Assembly (NCBI GenBank): GCA_031446145.1
Contig: CP132903.1
Coordinates: 806,001-870,000 of the forward strand
Direction of reading: 5' to 3'
DNA length: 64,000 bases
Origin: Arsenophonus sp031446145
GTDB taxonomy: Bacteria; Pseudomonadota; Gammaproteobacteria; Enterobacterales; Enterobacteriaceae
In this document: one piece after another, positions 37,963 through 47,072 of the stretch
Layout of the letters: the number at the start of each line of letters is the position of its first letter
Position numbering within the stretch: position 1 is the first letter of the stretch
Notes under the pieces: model-generated
Database searches by the model: none
Told to the model about the DNA's origin: nothing
Seen by the model: only the letters and a program-made list of their open reading frames with translations
Program-made: the position numbers and the translations under genes

Positions 37963-40383
37963 TCATTTCAATAGCAAATAATTTTTTTTAGATATTTCAT
38001 CTAAAGATAATTGAGATAAATCAACTGCTTTTTTTAATGTTATTGATTCTTTTTCTTGATATTCATTACGATAACGACGACGACGTTGTCCACTGACTCT
38101 TAAATGGCGAGGTGATCTACGTGATCTACGTGGTGGAACAAAACTAATATTTTTTTTGTTATCTTGGTGAATTAAAAATTTGTTCTGTTCTTTTACATCA
38201 AGAACACTTGTTCCTGTTTTTATATTTTTTGATTCATTTAACATTGATTTTTCAGTCAAAATAACAGCAATTTTCTTTGAATGAGTTATTGTAGACAACT
38301 TAATATTTTGGTTTATAGTATCATTATGTCGTGTTTTTATTGGATTTGCAGTATTTATAAGCTCTAATGATTCTATTAATTTATGTTTTTGATCATTAGG
38401 AAGATAAATTATTGGTTGTTTATTAGATTTTTGTTTAATGAATCTTTTTGTTTTATCGTCCAGTATTAACTCTTTTTGTTTCTTACAATGTTCTTGAGTT
38501 TGTTTTACAGAATTTTGAAAAGTATTCTTGTAATTATTATACTCTTTTAATTGAGTATAAATAAAATGCTTATTTTTTTGTTGTTTGTTTTTGTTACATT
38601 CAGAATATTCAGTATTTTTATAATTATCTTTATATTTGTTATTTTTTATTTTTTTTTCTATCGGTTTTTGTAATTTGATAAAAAATATTTTTAAAAAAGT
38701 CGTTACTTTTTTAAATAAATTAATTAATTTTTTTTTGTTAAAAATTTTTTTATTAGAAATAATTGTTTTATTTTTTGTAGAGTGAAGGGTAGGTGAAGTA
38801 GTGGATGGTATCGATGTTTTTTTTTCGCAGGTATTATTTTCTGGTATATTGCTCATTTCAGCTTCATGGTATTCAGCAAGATAATAACTTAATTTTGCAA
38901 TTTCTTCACCCTTGCGAATTCGAATGACATTAAAATGAGGAGATTGCATTTGATTATTAGGAACAATAATAATACGTATATTATGTTGTCGCAATTCAAT
39001 ATCATTAACTGATTGACGTTTTTCATTTAGTAAATAAGAAGCAATTTGTATTGGTACTATAGCATGTATTTCATGAGTATTATCTTTTAAAGCTTCTTCT
39101 TCTATCAAACGTAATATAGAGAGTGAAAGTGATTCGTTATCACGAATTTTTCCTGTTCCTTTACAACGGGGACAAAGATGATGAGTAGATTCACCAAGAG
39201 ATGGACTTAATCTTTGTCGTGACATTTCTAGTAAACCAAACCGTGATATTCTAGCAATTTGAATTCGTGCTCGATCTTGACGTACTGCTTCACGTAAACA
39301 ATTTTCTACATCACGTTGATGACGTGTTGGTGTCATATCGATAAAATCGATAACAATAAGTCCACCTAAATCTCGTAAACGTAATTGGCGAGCAATTTCA
39401 TCTGCTGCTTCTAAATTTGTATTTAATGCTGTTTCTTCGATATCAACACCACGAGTGGAGCGTGATGAATTTATATCAATAGCTGTTAATGCTTCCATTG
39501 TATCAATTACCAAAACACCACCGGATGGTAAGCGAACTTCACGTTGAAAAGCAGATTCAATTTGTGATTCAATTTGATAATGACTAAAAAGTGGCACTTC
39601 TCCACTATAAAATTTTATTTTATTTACAAAATCACCACGACCAATTGCTTCAATATGATGACGAGCAATTTTAACAATTTTTTCATTATCTATTAATATT
39701 TCTCTAATATCTGGTTGCAAGTAATCACGAAAAGCTCTAACAATAACGTTACTTTCCTGATGTATAAGAAAAGGAGCAGATCGATTTTCTGCCGCTTTTT
39801 TAATTGCTTCCCAATGTTTAATGCGATATTCTAAATCTTGTTGTAATGTTTCTGTAGATTTCCCTAAACCTGCAGTACGAACAATTAATCCCATACCATG
39901 CGGTATTGTTAATGAAGATAATGTTTCTTGTAATTCTGTACGGTCTTCACCATCAATACGTCTTGATATCCCCCCAGCTCTGGGATTATTCGGCATTAAA
40001 ACTAGATAACTACCAGCTAAACTAATAAAAGTAGTTAAAGCAGCACCTTTATTTCCTCGTTTTTCTTTATCAACTTGTATAATAAGTTCTTGTCCTTCTT
40101 TTACAACATCTTTTATATTAGGGCGACCATGAGTTTGATAATGAGTTGGAAAATATTCACGTGAAATTTCTTTGATGGGGAGAAAACCGTGTTTTTCTGA
40201 TCCATAATCAACAAATGCTGCTTCTAAACTGGGTTCTATACGAATAATTTTACCTTTATAAATATTTGCTTTTTTTTGTTCATGTCCAGTATGTTCAATA
40301 TCTAAATCGTACAACCGTTGTCCATCAACAAGAGCAACTCGTAATTCTTCTTTTTGAGTTGCGTTAATTAACATTCTTTTCAT
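37963..40383 (-). CDS. rne: Ribonuclease E with shortened C-terminal half
   Basis: 806 residues (E. coli 1061). The start MKRMLINATQKEELRVALVDGQ at 40383 matches E. coli; an in-frame ATG four codons upstream is less likely. The catalytic half (1 to about 520) is intact: S1 domain, VDKEKRGNKGAALTTF, VIDTMEALTAIDINS and DFIDMT with the catalytic aspartates, and Zn-link CPRCKGTG. A basic amphipathic stretch (LINLFKKVTTFLKIFF) resembles the membrane anchor. The Arg-rich RNA-binding segment RRSRRSPRHLRVSGQRRRRY (AR2) is kept almost unchanged. The protein ends about 35 residues after it, so the enolase and PNPase docking sites are absent. Confidence 0.95.
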   Translation of the reverse strand: MKRMLINATQKEELRVALVDGQRLYDLDIEHTGHEQKKANIYKGKIIRIEPSLEAAFVDYGSEKHGFLPIKEISREYFPTHYQTHGRPNIKDVVKEGQELIIQVDKEKRGNKGAALTTFISLAGSYLVLMPNNPRAGGISRRIDGEDRTELQETLSSLTIPHGMGLIVRTAGLGKSTETLQQDLEYRIKHWEAIKKAAENRSAPFLIHQESNVIVRAFRDYLQPDIREILIDNEKIVKIARHHIEAIGRGDFVNKIKFYSGEVPLFSHYQIESQIESAFQREVRLPSGGVLVIDTMEALTAIDINSSRSTRGVDIEETALNTNLEAADEIARQLRLRDLGGLIVIDFIDMTPTRHQRDVENCLREAVRQDRARIQIARISRFGLLEMSRQRLSPSLGESTHHLCPRCKGTGKIRDNESLSLSILRLIEEEALKDNTHEIHAIVPIQIASYLLNEKRQSVNDIELRQHNIRIIIVPNNQMQSPHFNVIRIRKGEEIAKLSYYLAEYHEAEMSNIPENNTCEKKTSIPSTTSPTLHSTKNKTIISNKKIFNKKKLINLFKKVTTFLKIFFIKLQKPIEKKIKNNKYKDNYKNTEYSECNKNKQQKNKHFIYTQLKEYNNYKNTFQNSVKQTQEHCKKQKELILDDKTKRFIKQKSNKQPIIYLPNDQKHKLIESLELINTANPIKTRHNDTINQNIKLSTITHSKKIAVILTEKSMLNESKNIKTGTSVLDVKEQNKFLIHQDNKKNISFVPPRRSRRSPRHLRVSGQRRRRYRNEYQEKESITLKKAVDLSQLSLDEISKKNYLLLK

Positions 40384-40937
40384 TATTAATACCATTACTC
40401 TATTAAGTCAAAAAATTAGACTAAAAATGGTTACTATAAAATTAATAGTTTTTTGTTTTCATAAAATTATAATTTTAAATTAATTAATTTTATCAAAACG
40501 CAATTTTTTTATTTACACCTTTAGATGTAAAAGTTGTAATTCAAAATCTATGATTATTTTTATATTTTTTTGATGAAATATATATTTATAGATATTTGAA
40601 TATTTTTTTGATGTAAAAAACATTTTTTATCATATTTTTAATACCATTTTTATATGTATTTTATCAAAAAAAAATAAATATTAAATTATGAATATTTATT
40701 CCAATAAACATTCTGTTTAATTATATGCATTATTCATTGCTTAAGGATGGATATCAAGAGAACTTTTTTGTGGATTATATTTTTATAAAGAAAAATAGAA
40801 AAATAAAAAAAAGCATAAAAAATAGAATGAATAATTTAATTAATAACCTTTCAAAAAAAAATAAACAAAGTATCATAATATATATTTGAAATATTTCATA
40901 ACAATAAAATCTTTATGTCATATATTATAATTATATA
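40384..40937. other. Divergent promoter and leader region of rne and rluC
   Basis: 554 bases between the divergent genes, as in E. coli, where the long rne leader mediates feedback control. On the rne side a hairpin TTTACA (40512-40517) with TGTAAA (40526-40531) could be a leader stem. No conserved GC-rich leader structure is evident. rluC has no visible Shine-Dalgarno sequence. Confidence 0.45.
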
Positions 40938-41885
40938 ATGAAAATACAAAATTTAAGACAATGTATTATTAATAATGATGAAGCAGGCAAACGTATTGAT
41001 AATTTTTTGTTTAGACGTTTTAAAAATATTCCTAAGAGTAAGATTTATCGTATTATTAGAAAAGGTGAAGTAAGAGTTAATAGTGGTAGAATAAAACCTA
41101 AATACAAAATTAAAGAAGGAGATTCACTAAGAATTCCATTTCTTGAAACAAGAATAAAAAAAAATATAGTCTTTCACAAATTTCATCAAATAGACTTATT
41201 GATGAATAATATTATTTATGAAGATGAACATTTGCTTATTCTAAATAAGCCTTCTGGTATGGCTGTTCATGGAGGTACTGGAATTCAATTTGGAATCATT
41301 GAAATTTTACGTTTGTTACGTTCTGAAACATATTTTTTAGACCTTGTACATAGATTAGATCGCAATACTTCAGGTATTTTATTAATCGCTAAAAAACTTT
41401 CTTCTCTTAGGGCACTACACGAACAATTACGTCTAAAAAAAATGCAAAAAGAATATTTAGCTCTTGTAAAAGGTCAATGGCCATCACATATTAAAGTGAT
41501 TCAGAAACCATTGTTAAATAATATTTTCAAAAATGGTCAACAAATAGTGCAAGTTTCTAGTAATGGTAAATATGCAGAAACTAATTTTAAAATTAAAGAA
41601 CGTTTTATTAATACCACTTTACTGAAAGTAATACCAATAACAGGAAAAAAACATCAGATTAGGGTACATACACAATATGTAAAACACCCTATTATTTTTG
41701 ATCATTGTTATGGTGATTTTAATTTTGATGAAAAATTACACATTATAGGATTAAAACGTATTTTTTTACATGCTCATATATTAATATTTACTCACCCTTC
41801 AACAGGGGAAAAGTTAAGTTTTAAAGCTCCATTAGATGAACAACTTCAAACATGTTTAATACAATTACGTAAAGAAATGAAATGA
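40938..41885 (+). CDS. rluC: 23S rRNA pseudouridine synthase RluC
   Basis: 315 residues (E. coli 319). It converts U955, U2504 and U2580 of 23S rRNA to pseudouridine. An S4-like RNA-binding domain spans about 15-75 (RIDNFLFRRFKNIPKSKIYRIIRKGEVRVN). The catalytic domain has the RluA-family motif VHRLDRNTSGILLIAKK with the nucleophilic Asp, plus PITGKKHQIRVHTQ. It is divergent from rne, as in E. coli. Confidence 0.96.
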   Translation: MKIQNLRQCIINNDEAGKRIDNFLFRRFKNIPKSKIYRIIRKGEVRVNSGRIKPKYKIKEGDSLRIPFLETRIKKNIVFHKFHQIDLLMNNIIYEDEHLLILNKPSGMAVHGGTGIQFGIIEILRLLRSETYFLDLVHRLDRNTSGILLIAKKLSSLRALHEQLRLKKMQKEYLALVKGQWPSHIKVIQKPLLNNIFKNGQQIVQVSSNGKYAETNFKIKERFINTTLLKVIPITGKKHQIRVHTQYVKHPIIFDHCYGDFNFDEKLHIIGLKRIFLHAHILIFTHPSTGEKLSFKAPLDEQLQTCLIQLRKEMK

Positions 41886-42863
41886 ATAAAATTATTTTAA
41901 TTTTTTTATGTGGTTTAAAAAAAGAGATGCAAACATTTTTTTAAAAAAATAGAATTAAATTAAAATACAAATATAATTATTTTAAGTTATCTTATTAAGA
42001 TATAATATATTTCTTTAAAAGTGTTCAAGATGTTATCAATAATATCAAAATAACATTTCAATAAATTTTGGCGTATTGTTGTATAATAAAAAAACAAATT
42101 TACTTTATTTTGCCGCAAAGTTTTTTTACATGTAAATTTCAATTTTTATGAACTTAACTTAATTTTGACTTCACATACTAAAAGTAATGTTTTTTTATAA
42201 AATTAAAGCATATTTAAATAATTTTTTGTTTTTTGGACATTTAATTAATAATTTTATCTACATAGGTAATAGAAACATATTTCATATTAAATAAAAAATA
42301 TTAAAAACATAAGACATAATTGCATAATACAATATCTCATGATTACATAATATTTTAAAAATTATTTTTCAATCAGAAATAACATAAAATGTTCTATAAG
42401 TTAAAATTTAATTTTCTTTAAAAGTACTACTGAAAAATAAAAATTATTATATATGATATTTTTATGTAATAATTTTAAATTATTAATATGTAAATCATGA
42501 TTATCAGTTCTAATGCAACTAGTATTTTATATAGATCATTAATATTTAATTGTCATAAAGAAATAATTGTTATAAGTAGTAATCTAAATAAGATTTTCAT
42601 CAATAATTATTGATGAAATTTATATTATTTTTTGATAATTTATTTATTATTTACTATATATAAAATAATTACTTACCTATAACATGATAAGTTAACTATT
42701 TAGATTTCATAATGAATGCAATAAAAAATAATACTAATTAAAAATATTTTTTTAAATTTAATAAGTATTCATTTAAATGACAAATGTCCAAAAATTATTT
42801 AAAGTAAATATGTTTTTTAAAATTTATTTTATTAAGTTTCATGATCAAAAAGGAATAAAAACT
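41886..42863. other. Eroded yceF-yceD interval
   Basis: E. coli has yceF (maf) and yceD between rluC and rpmF. Here nearly 1 kb contains neither. The frame just before rpmF (about 42810-42845) reads NMFFKIYFIK, faintly like the YceD tail NPFAVLASLK, which would suit its position. That is only suggestive. Confidence 0.5.
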
Positions 42864-43034
42864 ATGGCTGTACAACAAAATAAAACTACTCGTTCTAAAA
42901 GAGGTATGCGTCGTTCACATGATACTTTAAAAATCAATGAAGTGTCAGTAGATAAAATTTCTGGTGAAACTCATTTACGTCATCATATAACGGTTAATGG
43001 TTATTTTCGTGGCAAAAAAGTTATTAATAAATAA
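42864..43034 (+). CDS. rpmF: 50S ribosomal protein L32
   Basis: 56 residues (E. coli 57). The start is ATG 42864 (MAVQQNKTTRSKRGMRRSHD) after AAAGGA; the frame is open upstream but not ribosomal. L32 sits near the peptide exit region of the 50S subunit. In enterobacteria rpmF opens the plsX-fab operon. Here the plsX between it and fabH is destroyed, which leaves rpmF 860 bases from fabH. Confidence 0.95.
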   Translation: MAVQQNKTTRSKRGMRRSHDTLKINEVSVDKISGETHLRHHITVNGYFRGKKVINK

Positions 43035-43894
43035 TATTTTAATTATTTACTTATTTAATTACATATAACGGGAAAATTAGATGTAATTATAAAATATGTT
43101 AATTAAAATTCTTCTATATATGACAATCTACTGTACTTAAAGTAACTAATAAGACAGAATAAAGATAATCATAAATTAACATTTAAAATAATTAGTAACC
43201 AAAATATTAAAACTATAGTTAATACTGAAATAACCATTTTAAAAAAATTATTTAAAGTTAGATTTTATTTTATGCTAAACAATATTATAGATAATTAAAA
43301 ATAAAAAAATTTTGTTGAATCTATGATTTTTCAGGTTATCTCAATATTTTTTTTAAATTAAATATTAATAAGATATATTATTTTTATATATTTAAACAAT
43401 TAACATCAAAATTAATTAATTAGATCCAATGATCACTAATGATATAATACTTATCAAGTCATTTTGATATTTTAAAAATATTTTTGATAAATAAAATTAA
43501 TTATCTTAATAGTATTTACTTAAAAGTAATTTTTTTTATTCATTATTTTTTTAAAAAAATTTATTTTGAATAATTTTTGTTTTGTTATTGTATTCTGATT
43601 AAGTTTTAAATATAAAATTACGCTTTTTGAAAAACATTCAACTAATTAAATTGCGATTTATAAATTTGCGATTTATAAATCATATAAACAAATATCTTTA
43701 TTATGCGAATTTTAATTAATTTAATGATATTTATCTTTTAGAATTCAATATTATTGTTACAAAAGTCACGTAGCTACAAATTTAAAAGCATTTAAGAATA
43801 AAATTAAACCAGCGATCCAGGTAATAGAAACTAAATTACCGATAACGATAAGATTGCTGCTTGCTTGAATTGACTACCCAAGAGTGATTAAAAA
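43035..43894. other. Eroded plsX interval
   Basis: The 860 bases between rpmF and fabH hold plsX (about 1.07 kb) in E. coli. Most of it is A/T-rich and unreadable, but the last part (43720-43868) still aligns with the PlsX C-terminus and is listed as a pseudogene. Confidence 0.8.
43720..43868 (+). pseudogene. plsX: 3' remnant of plsX (phosphate acyltransferase)
   Basis: Codons ending at a TGA at 43868 read KSHVATNLKAF...IKPAIQVIETKLP. E. coli PlsX has KSHGAANQRAF...AVQAVQRQVPQRI at the same spacing. Upstream, with a one-base frameshift near 43759, the codons FNDIYLLEFNIIV match YNGACLLGLRGIVV. The rest of the gene is beyond recognition and no start survives. PlsX makes acyl-phosphate for PlsY, so phospholipid synthesis would have to enter through PlsB or another acyltransferase. 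Position between rpmF and fabH confirms the identity. Confidence 0.85.
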
Positions 43895-44848
43895 ATGTAT
43901 ACAAAAATCTTAGGTACTGGCAGTTATTTGCCTGGACAAATTCGCACTAATGCTGATTTAGAAAAAATGGTAGATACCTCTGATGAATGGATAACTACTC
44001 GTACAGGAATTAAAGAACGTCGTATTGCAACCATAGAAGATGATGTATCTACTATGGGCGCTAAAGCTGCAAAAAAAGCTTTAGCCATGGCAGGTATTGT
44101 AGCGAATGAAATTGATTTTATTATTGTAGCAACAACTTCTTCTACTCATGCTTTTCCAAGTTCCGCATGTCAAATTCAACAAATATTAGGAATAAAAAAT
44201 GGTGCTGCATTTGATGTTGCTGCTGCTTGTGCTGGTTTTACTTATGCATTAAGCATTAGTGATCAATTTATTAAAACTGGAATGGCAAAAAAAGTATTAG
44301 TAATTGGTTCAGATGTGTTGTCTAGAGTATTAGACCCACATGATCGTAGTACACTTATTTTATTTGGTGATGCTGCCGGTGCAATTGTTGTAGGTTGTTC
44401 ACAAGAACCGGGAATTTTATCGACGCATTTGCATGCTAATGGTAAATATGGTGATTTATTAACTTTAAAACATCAAGAGCATAAAAAGCGTTCGAAACCA
44501 ACTTATGTTGCAATGGCCGGTAATGAAGTTTTTAAAATAGCAGTACATGAATTGACTAATATTGTAGATGAAATATTAGAAAAAAATGCATTAGATAAAT
44601 CAGAATTGGATTGGTTAGTGCCACATCAAGCAAATTTAAGAATTATTCAAGCAACAGCTAAAAAGCTTTCAATGCCCATGAACAAAGTTGTTATTACTTT
44701 GGATAGACATGGTAATACTTCAGCTGCTTCAGTGCCCACAGCATTTGATGAAGCAGTGAGAGATGGACGCATAAAAAGAGGGCAAATGGTATTACTTGAA
44801 GCATTTGGTGGTGGTATTACTTGGGGTTCAGCTTTAATCCGTTTTTAA
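43895..44848 (+). CDS. fabH: 3-oxoacyl-ACP synthase III
   Basis: 317 residues, the E. coli length. It starts fatty-acid synthesis by condensing acetyl-CoA with malonyl-ACP. The catalytic triad is at the usual places: Cys112 (AACAGFTYAL), His244 (PHQANLRI) and Asn274 (HGNTSAAS). The oxyanion glycine loop EAFGGGITWGSALIRF ends the protein. First intact gene of the fabH-fabD-fabG-acpP-fabF cluster. Confidence 0.97.
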   Translation: MYTKILGTGSYLPGQIRTNADLEKMVDTSDEWITTRTGIKERRIATIEDDVSTMGAKAAKKALAMAGIVANEIDFIIVATTSSTHAFPSSACQIQQILGIKNGAAFDVAAACAGFTYALSISDQFIKTGMAKKVLVIGSDVLSRVLDPHDRSTLILFGDAAGAIVVGCSQEPGILSTHLHANGKYGDLLTLKHQEHKKRSKPTYVAMAGNEVFKIAVHELTNIVDEILEKNALDKSELDWLVPHQANLRIIQATAKKLSMPMNKVVITLDRHGNTSAASVPTAFDEAVRDGRIKRGQMVLLEAFGGGITWGSALIRF

Positions 44849-44868
44849 AAATAAAATGAAGAGATAAC

Positions 44869-45798
44869 ATGTCTAATTTCGTTATGGTTTTTCCTGGGCA
44901 GGGATCTCAATCTATTGGTATGTTATCTGATTTAGCAAATCAATTTATAACAGTAGAAGAGACCTTCAATGAAGCTTCCAATGTTTTAGGATATGATTTA
45001 TGGGATTTAGTACAGAATGGTTCTAAAGAAGCATTAAATATAACATGGAAAACACAGCCAGCAATTCTGTGTGCATCTGTTGCAGTTTTTCGAATATGGA
45101 AAAAAACATATGGAATTATTCCTCAACTAATGGCAGGTCATAGTTTAGGTGAATATTCTGCGTTAGTATGTGCTGAGGTTATTGATTTTAAATCAGCTAT
45201 AAAATTAGTAGAATTACGTGGACGATTAATGCAAAAATCTGTTCCGGTAGGTAAAGGAGCCATGTGTGCAATTATTGGTTTAGATAATGCATTAATATTG
45301 TCATTATGTAAAAAAGCGTCGGAAGAAGAAATCGTTGAAATAGTAAATTTTAATTCACCAGAACAAGTAGTTATTGGGGGAGAAAAAAATGCTGTTAATA
45401 GAGCAGCTATTTTATGTAAGGCTTTTGGTGCAAAAAGAATTTTACCATTGCCTCTTACTGTACCTTCACATTGTCAATTATTAAAAGAAGCATCAAAACA
45501 ATTAGAAAAAACATTGCAAAATATTATTTTCAAAAAACCTAAAATCGATGTTATTAACAATGTTGATGTAAAAATAGAACATTCAGTAGAAAAAATAAAA
45601 GATGCTTTAGTAAGACAACTTTATAAGCCAGTACGTTGGGTTGAAATTATGAATTTTATAGATAAAAAAGGAATTAAAAAGTTAGTAGAAATAGGTCCAG
45701 GAAAAGTATTAACAGGATTAAGCAAACGTACTTTACGTACAATATATGCAATAGCAATTAATGATACTGCATCATTAAATATTGGACTGAATATATAA
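44869..45798 (+). CDS. fabD: Malonyl-CoA-ACP transacylase
   Basis: 309 residues, the E. coli length. It moves malonyl from CoA to acyl carrier protein. The nucleophile is Ser92 in GHSLGEYSALV; the N-terminal FPGQGSQSIGM forms the oxyanion hole, and VPSHCQL supplies the catalytic His. It starts 20 bases after fabH and is followed by fabG 29 bases later. Confidence 0.97.
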   Translation: MSNFVMVFPGQGSQSIGMLSDLANQFITVEETFNEASNVLGYDLWDLVQNGSKEALNITWKTQPAILCASVAVFRIWKKTYGIIPQLMAGHSLGEYSALVCAEVIDFKSAIKLVELRGRLMQKSVPVGKGAMCAIIGLDNALILSLCKKASEEEIVEIVNFNSPEQVVIGGEKNAVNRAAILCKAFGAKRILPLPLTVPSHCQLLKEASKQLEKTLQNIIFKKPKIDVINNVDVKIEHSVEKIKDALVRQLYKPVRWVEIMNFIDKKGIKKLVEIGPGKVLTGLSKRTLRTIYAIAINDTASLNIGLNI

Positions 45799-45827
45799 TT
45801 AATAAATGATTTAGTATTGAGGAAAAA

Positions 45828-46562
45828 ATGATTTTTGATAGAAAAATAGCATTAGTAACTGGAGCTAGTCGAGGTATTGGTCGGGCAATAGCTGAGCTTT
45901 TAGTTCAACATGGTGCAAAAGTAATTGGAACTTCTACAAAAAAAATAGGTTCTGCCTTGATTAATTCTTATCTAAGTAATAAAGGTAAAGGGTACATTTT
46001 AAATGTAACAGATACTAAGTCTGTGCATACTACTTTATCTAATATTTATGAAGAATTTGGCAAAATTGATATTTTGATTAATAATGCAGGTATTAGAAGT
46101 GATAACTTATTGATAAAAATGAAAGAGGAAGAATGGAATAAAGTAATTCATACAAACTTAACTGCAATATTCAGTTTATCAAAAACCATAATTCGTTCAA
46201 TGATAAAAAAACGTTATGGTCGTATTATATCTATAGGTTCCGTAGTTGGGGCAATGGGGAATATTGGACAAGCAAATTATGCAGCAGCTAAAGCAGGAAT
46301 CATTGCTTTTAGTAAATCACTAGCGCGTGAAGTAGCTTCTCGCGGTATCACAGTAAATGTTGTTTCACCTGGTTTTGTAGAAACTGATATGACTCAAGCG
46401 TTGACAGGTAAACAAAGAGCAGGAATTTTATCTACTATCCCTGTTAGAAGATTTGCTAACCCTCAAGAAATTGCCAATGCTGTAATATTTTTAGCGTCTG
46501 ATAAAGCAGCTTACATCACCGGTGAAACATTACATGTTAATGGTGGTATGTATATGATTTAA
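45828..46562 (+). CDS. fabG: 3-oxoacyl-ACP reductase
   Basis: 244 residues, the E. coli length. A short-chain dehydrogenase that reduces beta-ketoacyl-ACP with NADPH. Motifs are the cofactor loop GASRGIGRA (residues 12-20), NNAG, catalytic Tyr151 and Lys155 in NYAAAKAG, and the C-terminal YITGETLHVNGGMYMI. Ribosome site TGAGGA. acpP lies 147 bases downstream. Confidence 0.97.
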   Translation: MIFDRKIALVTGASRGIGRAIAELLVQHGAKVIGTSTKKIGSALINSYLSNKGKGYILNVTDTKSVHTTLSNIYEEFGKIDILINNAGIRSDNLLIKMKEEEWNKVIHTNLTAIFSLSKTIIRSMIKKRYGRIISIGSVVGAMGNIGQANYAAAKAGIIAFSKSLAREVASRGITVNVVSPGFVETDMTQALTGKQRAGILSTIPVRRFANPQEIANAVIFLASDKAAYITGETLHVNGGMYMI

Positions 46563-46709
46563 AAACTAATTAATTATTTCCATGATTAATGCTAAAATAA
46601 AATATAATGTCACAATGTTTGGATAGTTAGGATTAAATTCTATAATTTTCTTCTATATTAAATGACAAAAATTATCGTGAAAGCGAGTTTTAATAGGAAT
46701 TAAAATGGT

Positions 46710-46970
46710 ATGAGCACTAGAGAAGATCGTGTTGAGAAAGATATTGCACAAGGCGTTAAAAAAATAATTGCAGAACAATTAGGTGTAAAAGAAGAGGAAG
46801 TTGCAAATAATGCTTCATTTGTTGAAGATTTAGGTGCCGATTCTCTTGACACTGTCGAATTAGTAATGGCATTAGAAGAAGAGTTTGACATTGAAATTCC
46901 TGATGAAGAAGCAGAAAAAATTACAACAGTAAAAGCTGCTATTGATTATATTGAAAATAATAAGTCATAA
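46710..46970 (+). CDS. acpP: Acyl carrier protein with an N-terminal insertion
   Basis: 86 residues against 78 in E. coli. The core LGADSLDTVELVMALEEEFDIEIPDEEAEKITTV is nearly identical, with phosphopantetheine attachment at Ser45. After MSTREDRV comes an eight-residue insertion EKDIAQGV, then KKIIAEQLGV, where E. coli has RVKKIIGEQLGV directly. The insert resembles the following segment (V-EK-DIA-Q-GV against V-KK-IIAEQ-LGV), so it looks like a partial tandem duplication lengthening helix I. The frame is intact, AGGAAT lies ten bases before the ATG, and the protein remains acidic. It carries acyl chains for all Fab enzymes encoded around it. Confidence 0.95.
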   Translation: MSTREDRVEKDIAQGVKKIIAEQLGVKEEEVANNASFVEDLGADSLDTVELVMALEEEFDIEIPDEEAEKITTVKAAIDYIENNKS

Positions 46971-47005
46971 GAATATTGTTTCCATGATTAAAAGTTTTTA
47001 TGTAC

Positions 47006-47038
47006 ATATTCAGGCGGTTCAATAGACCGCCCGAATAT
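47006..47038 (+). promoter_or_regulatory. Strong hairpin between acpP and fabF
   Basis: GGCGGT (47013-47018) pairs with ACCGCC (47026-47031) around TCAATAG. After one A-C mismatch, ATATTC (47006-47011) pairs with GAATAT (47033-47038). No T-run follows directly, so it is more likely an mRNA processing or stability element, or a partial attenuator, than a simple terminator. It may let acpP be expressed more than fabF. Confidence 0.6.
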
Positions 47039-47072
47039 CCACTGCTCTTATGTTTTTTTTTGGAGGGAATAC

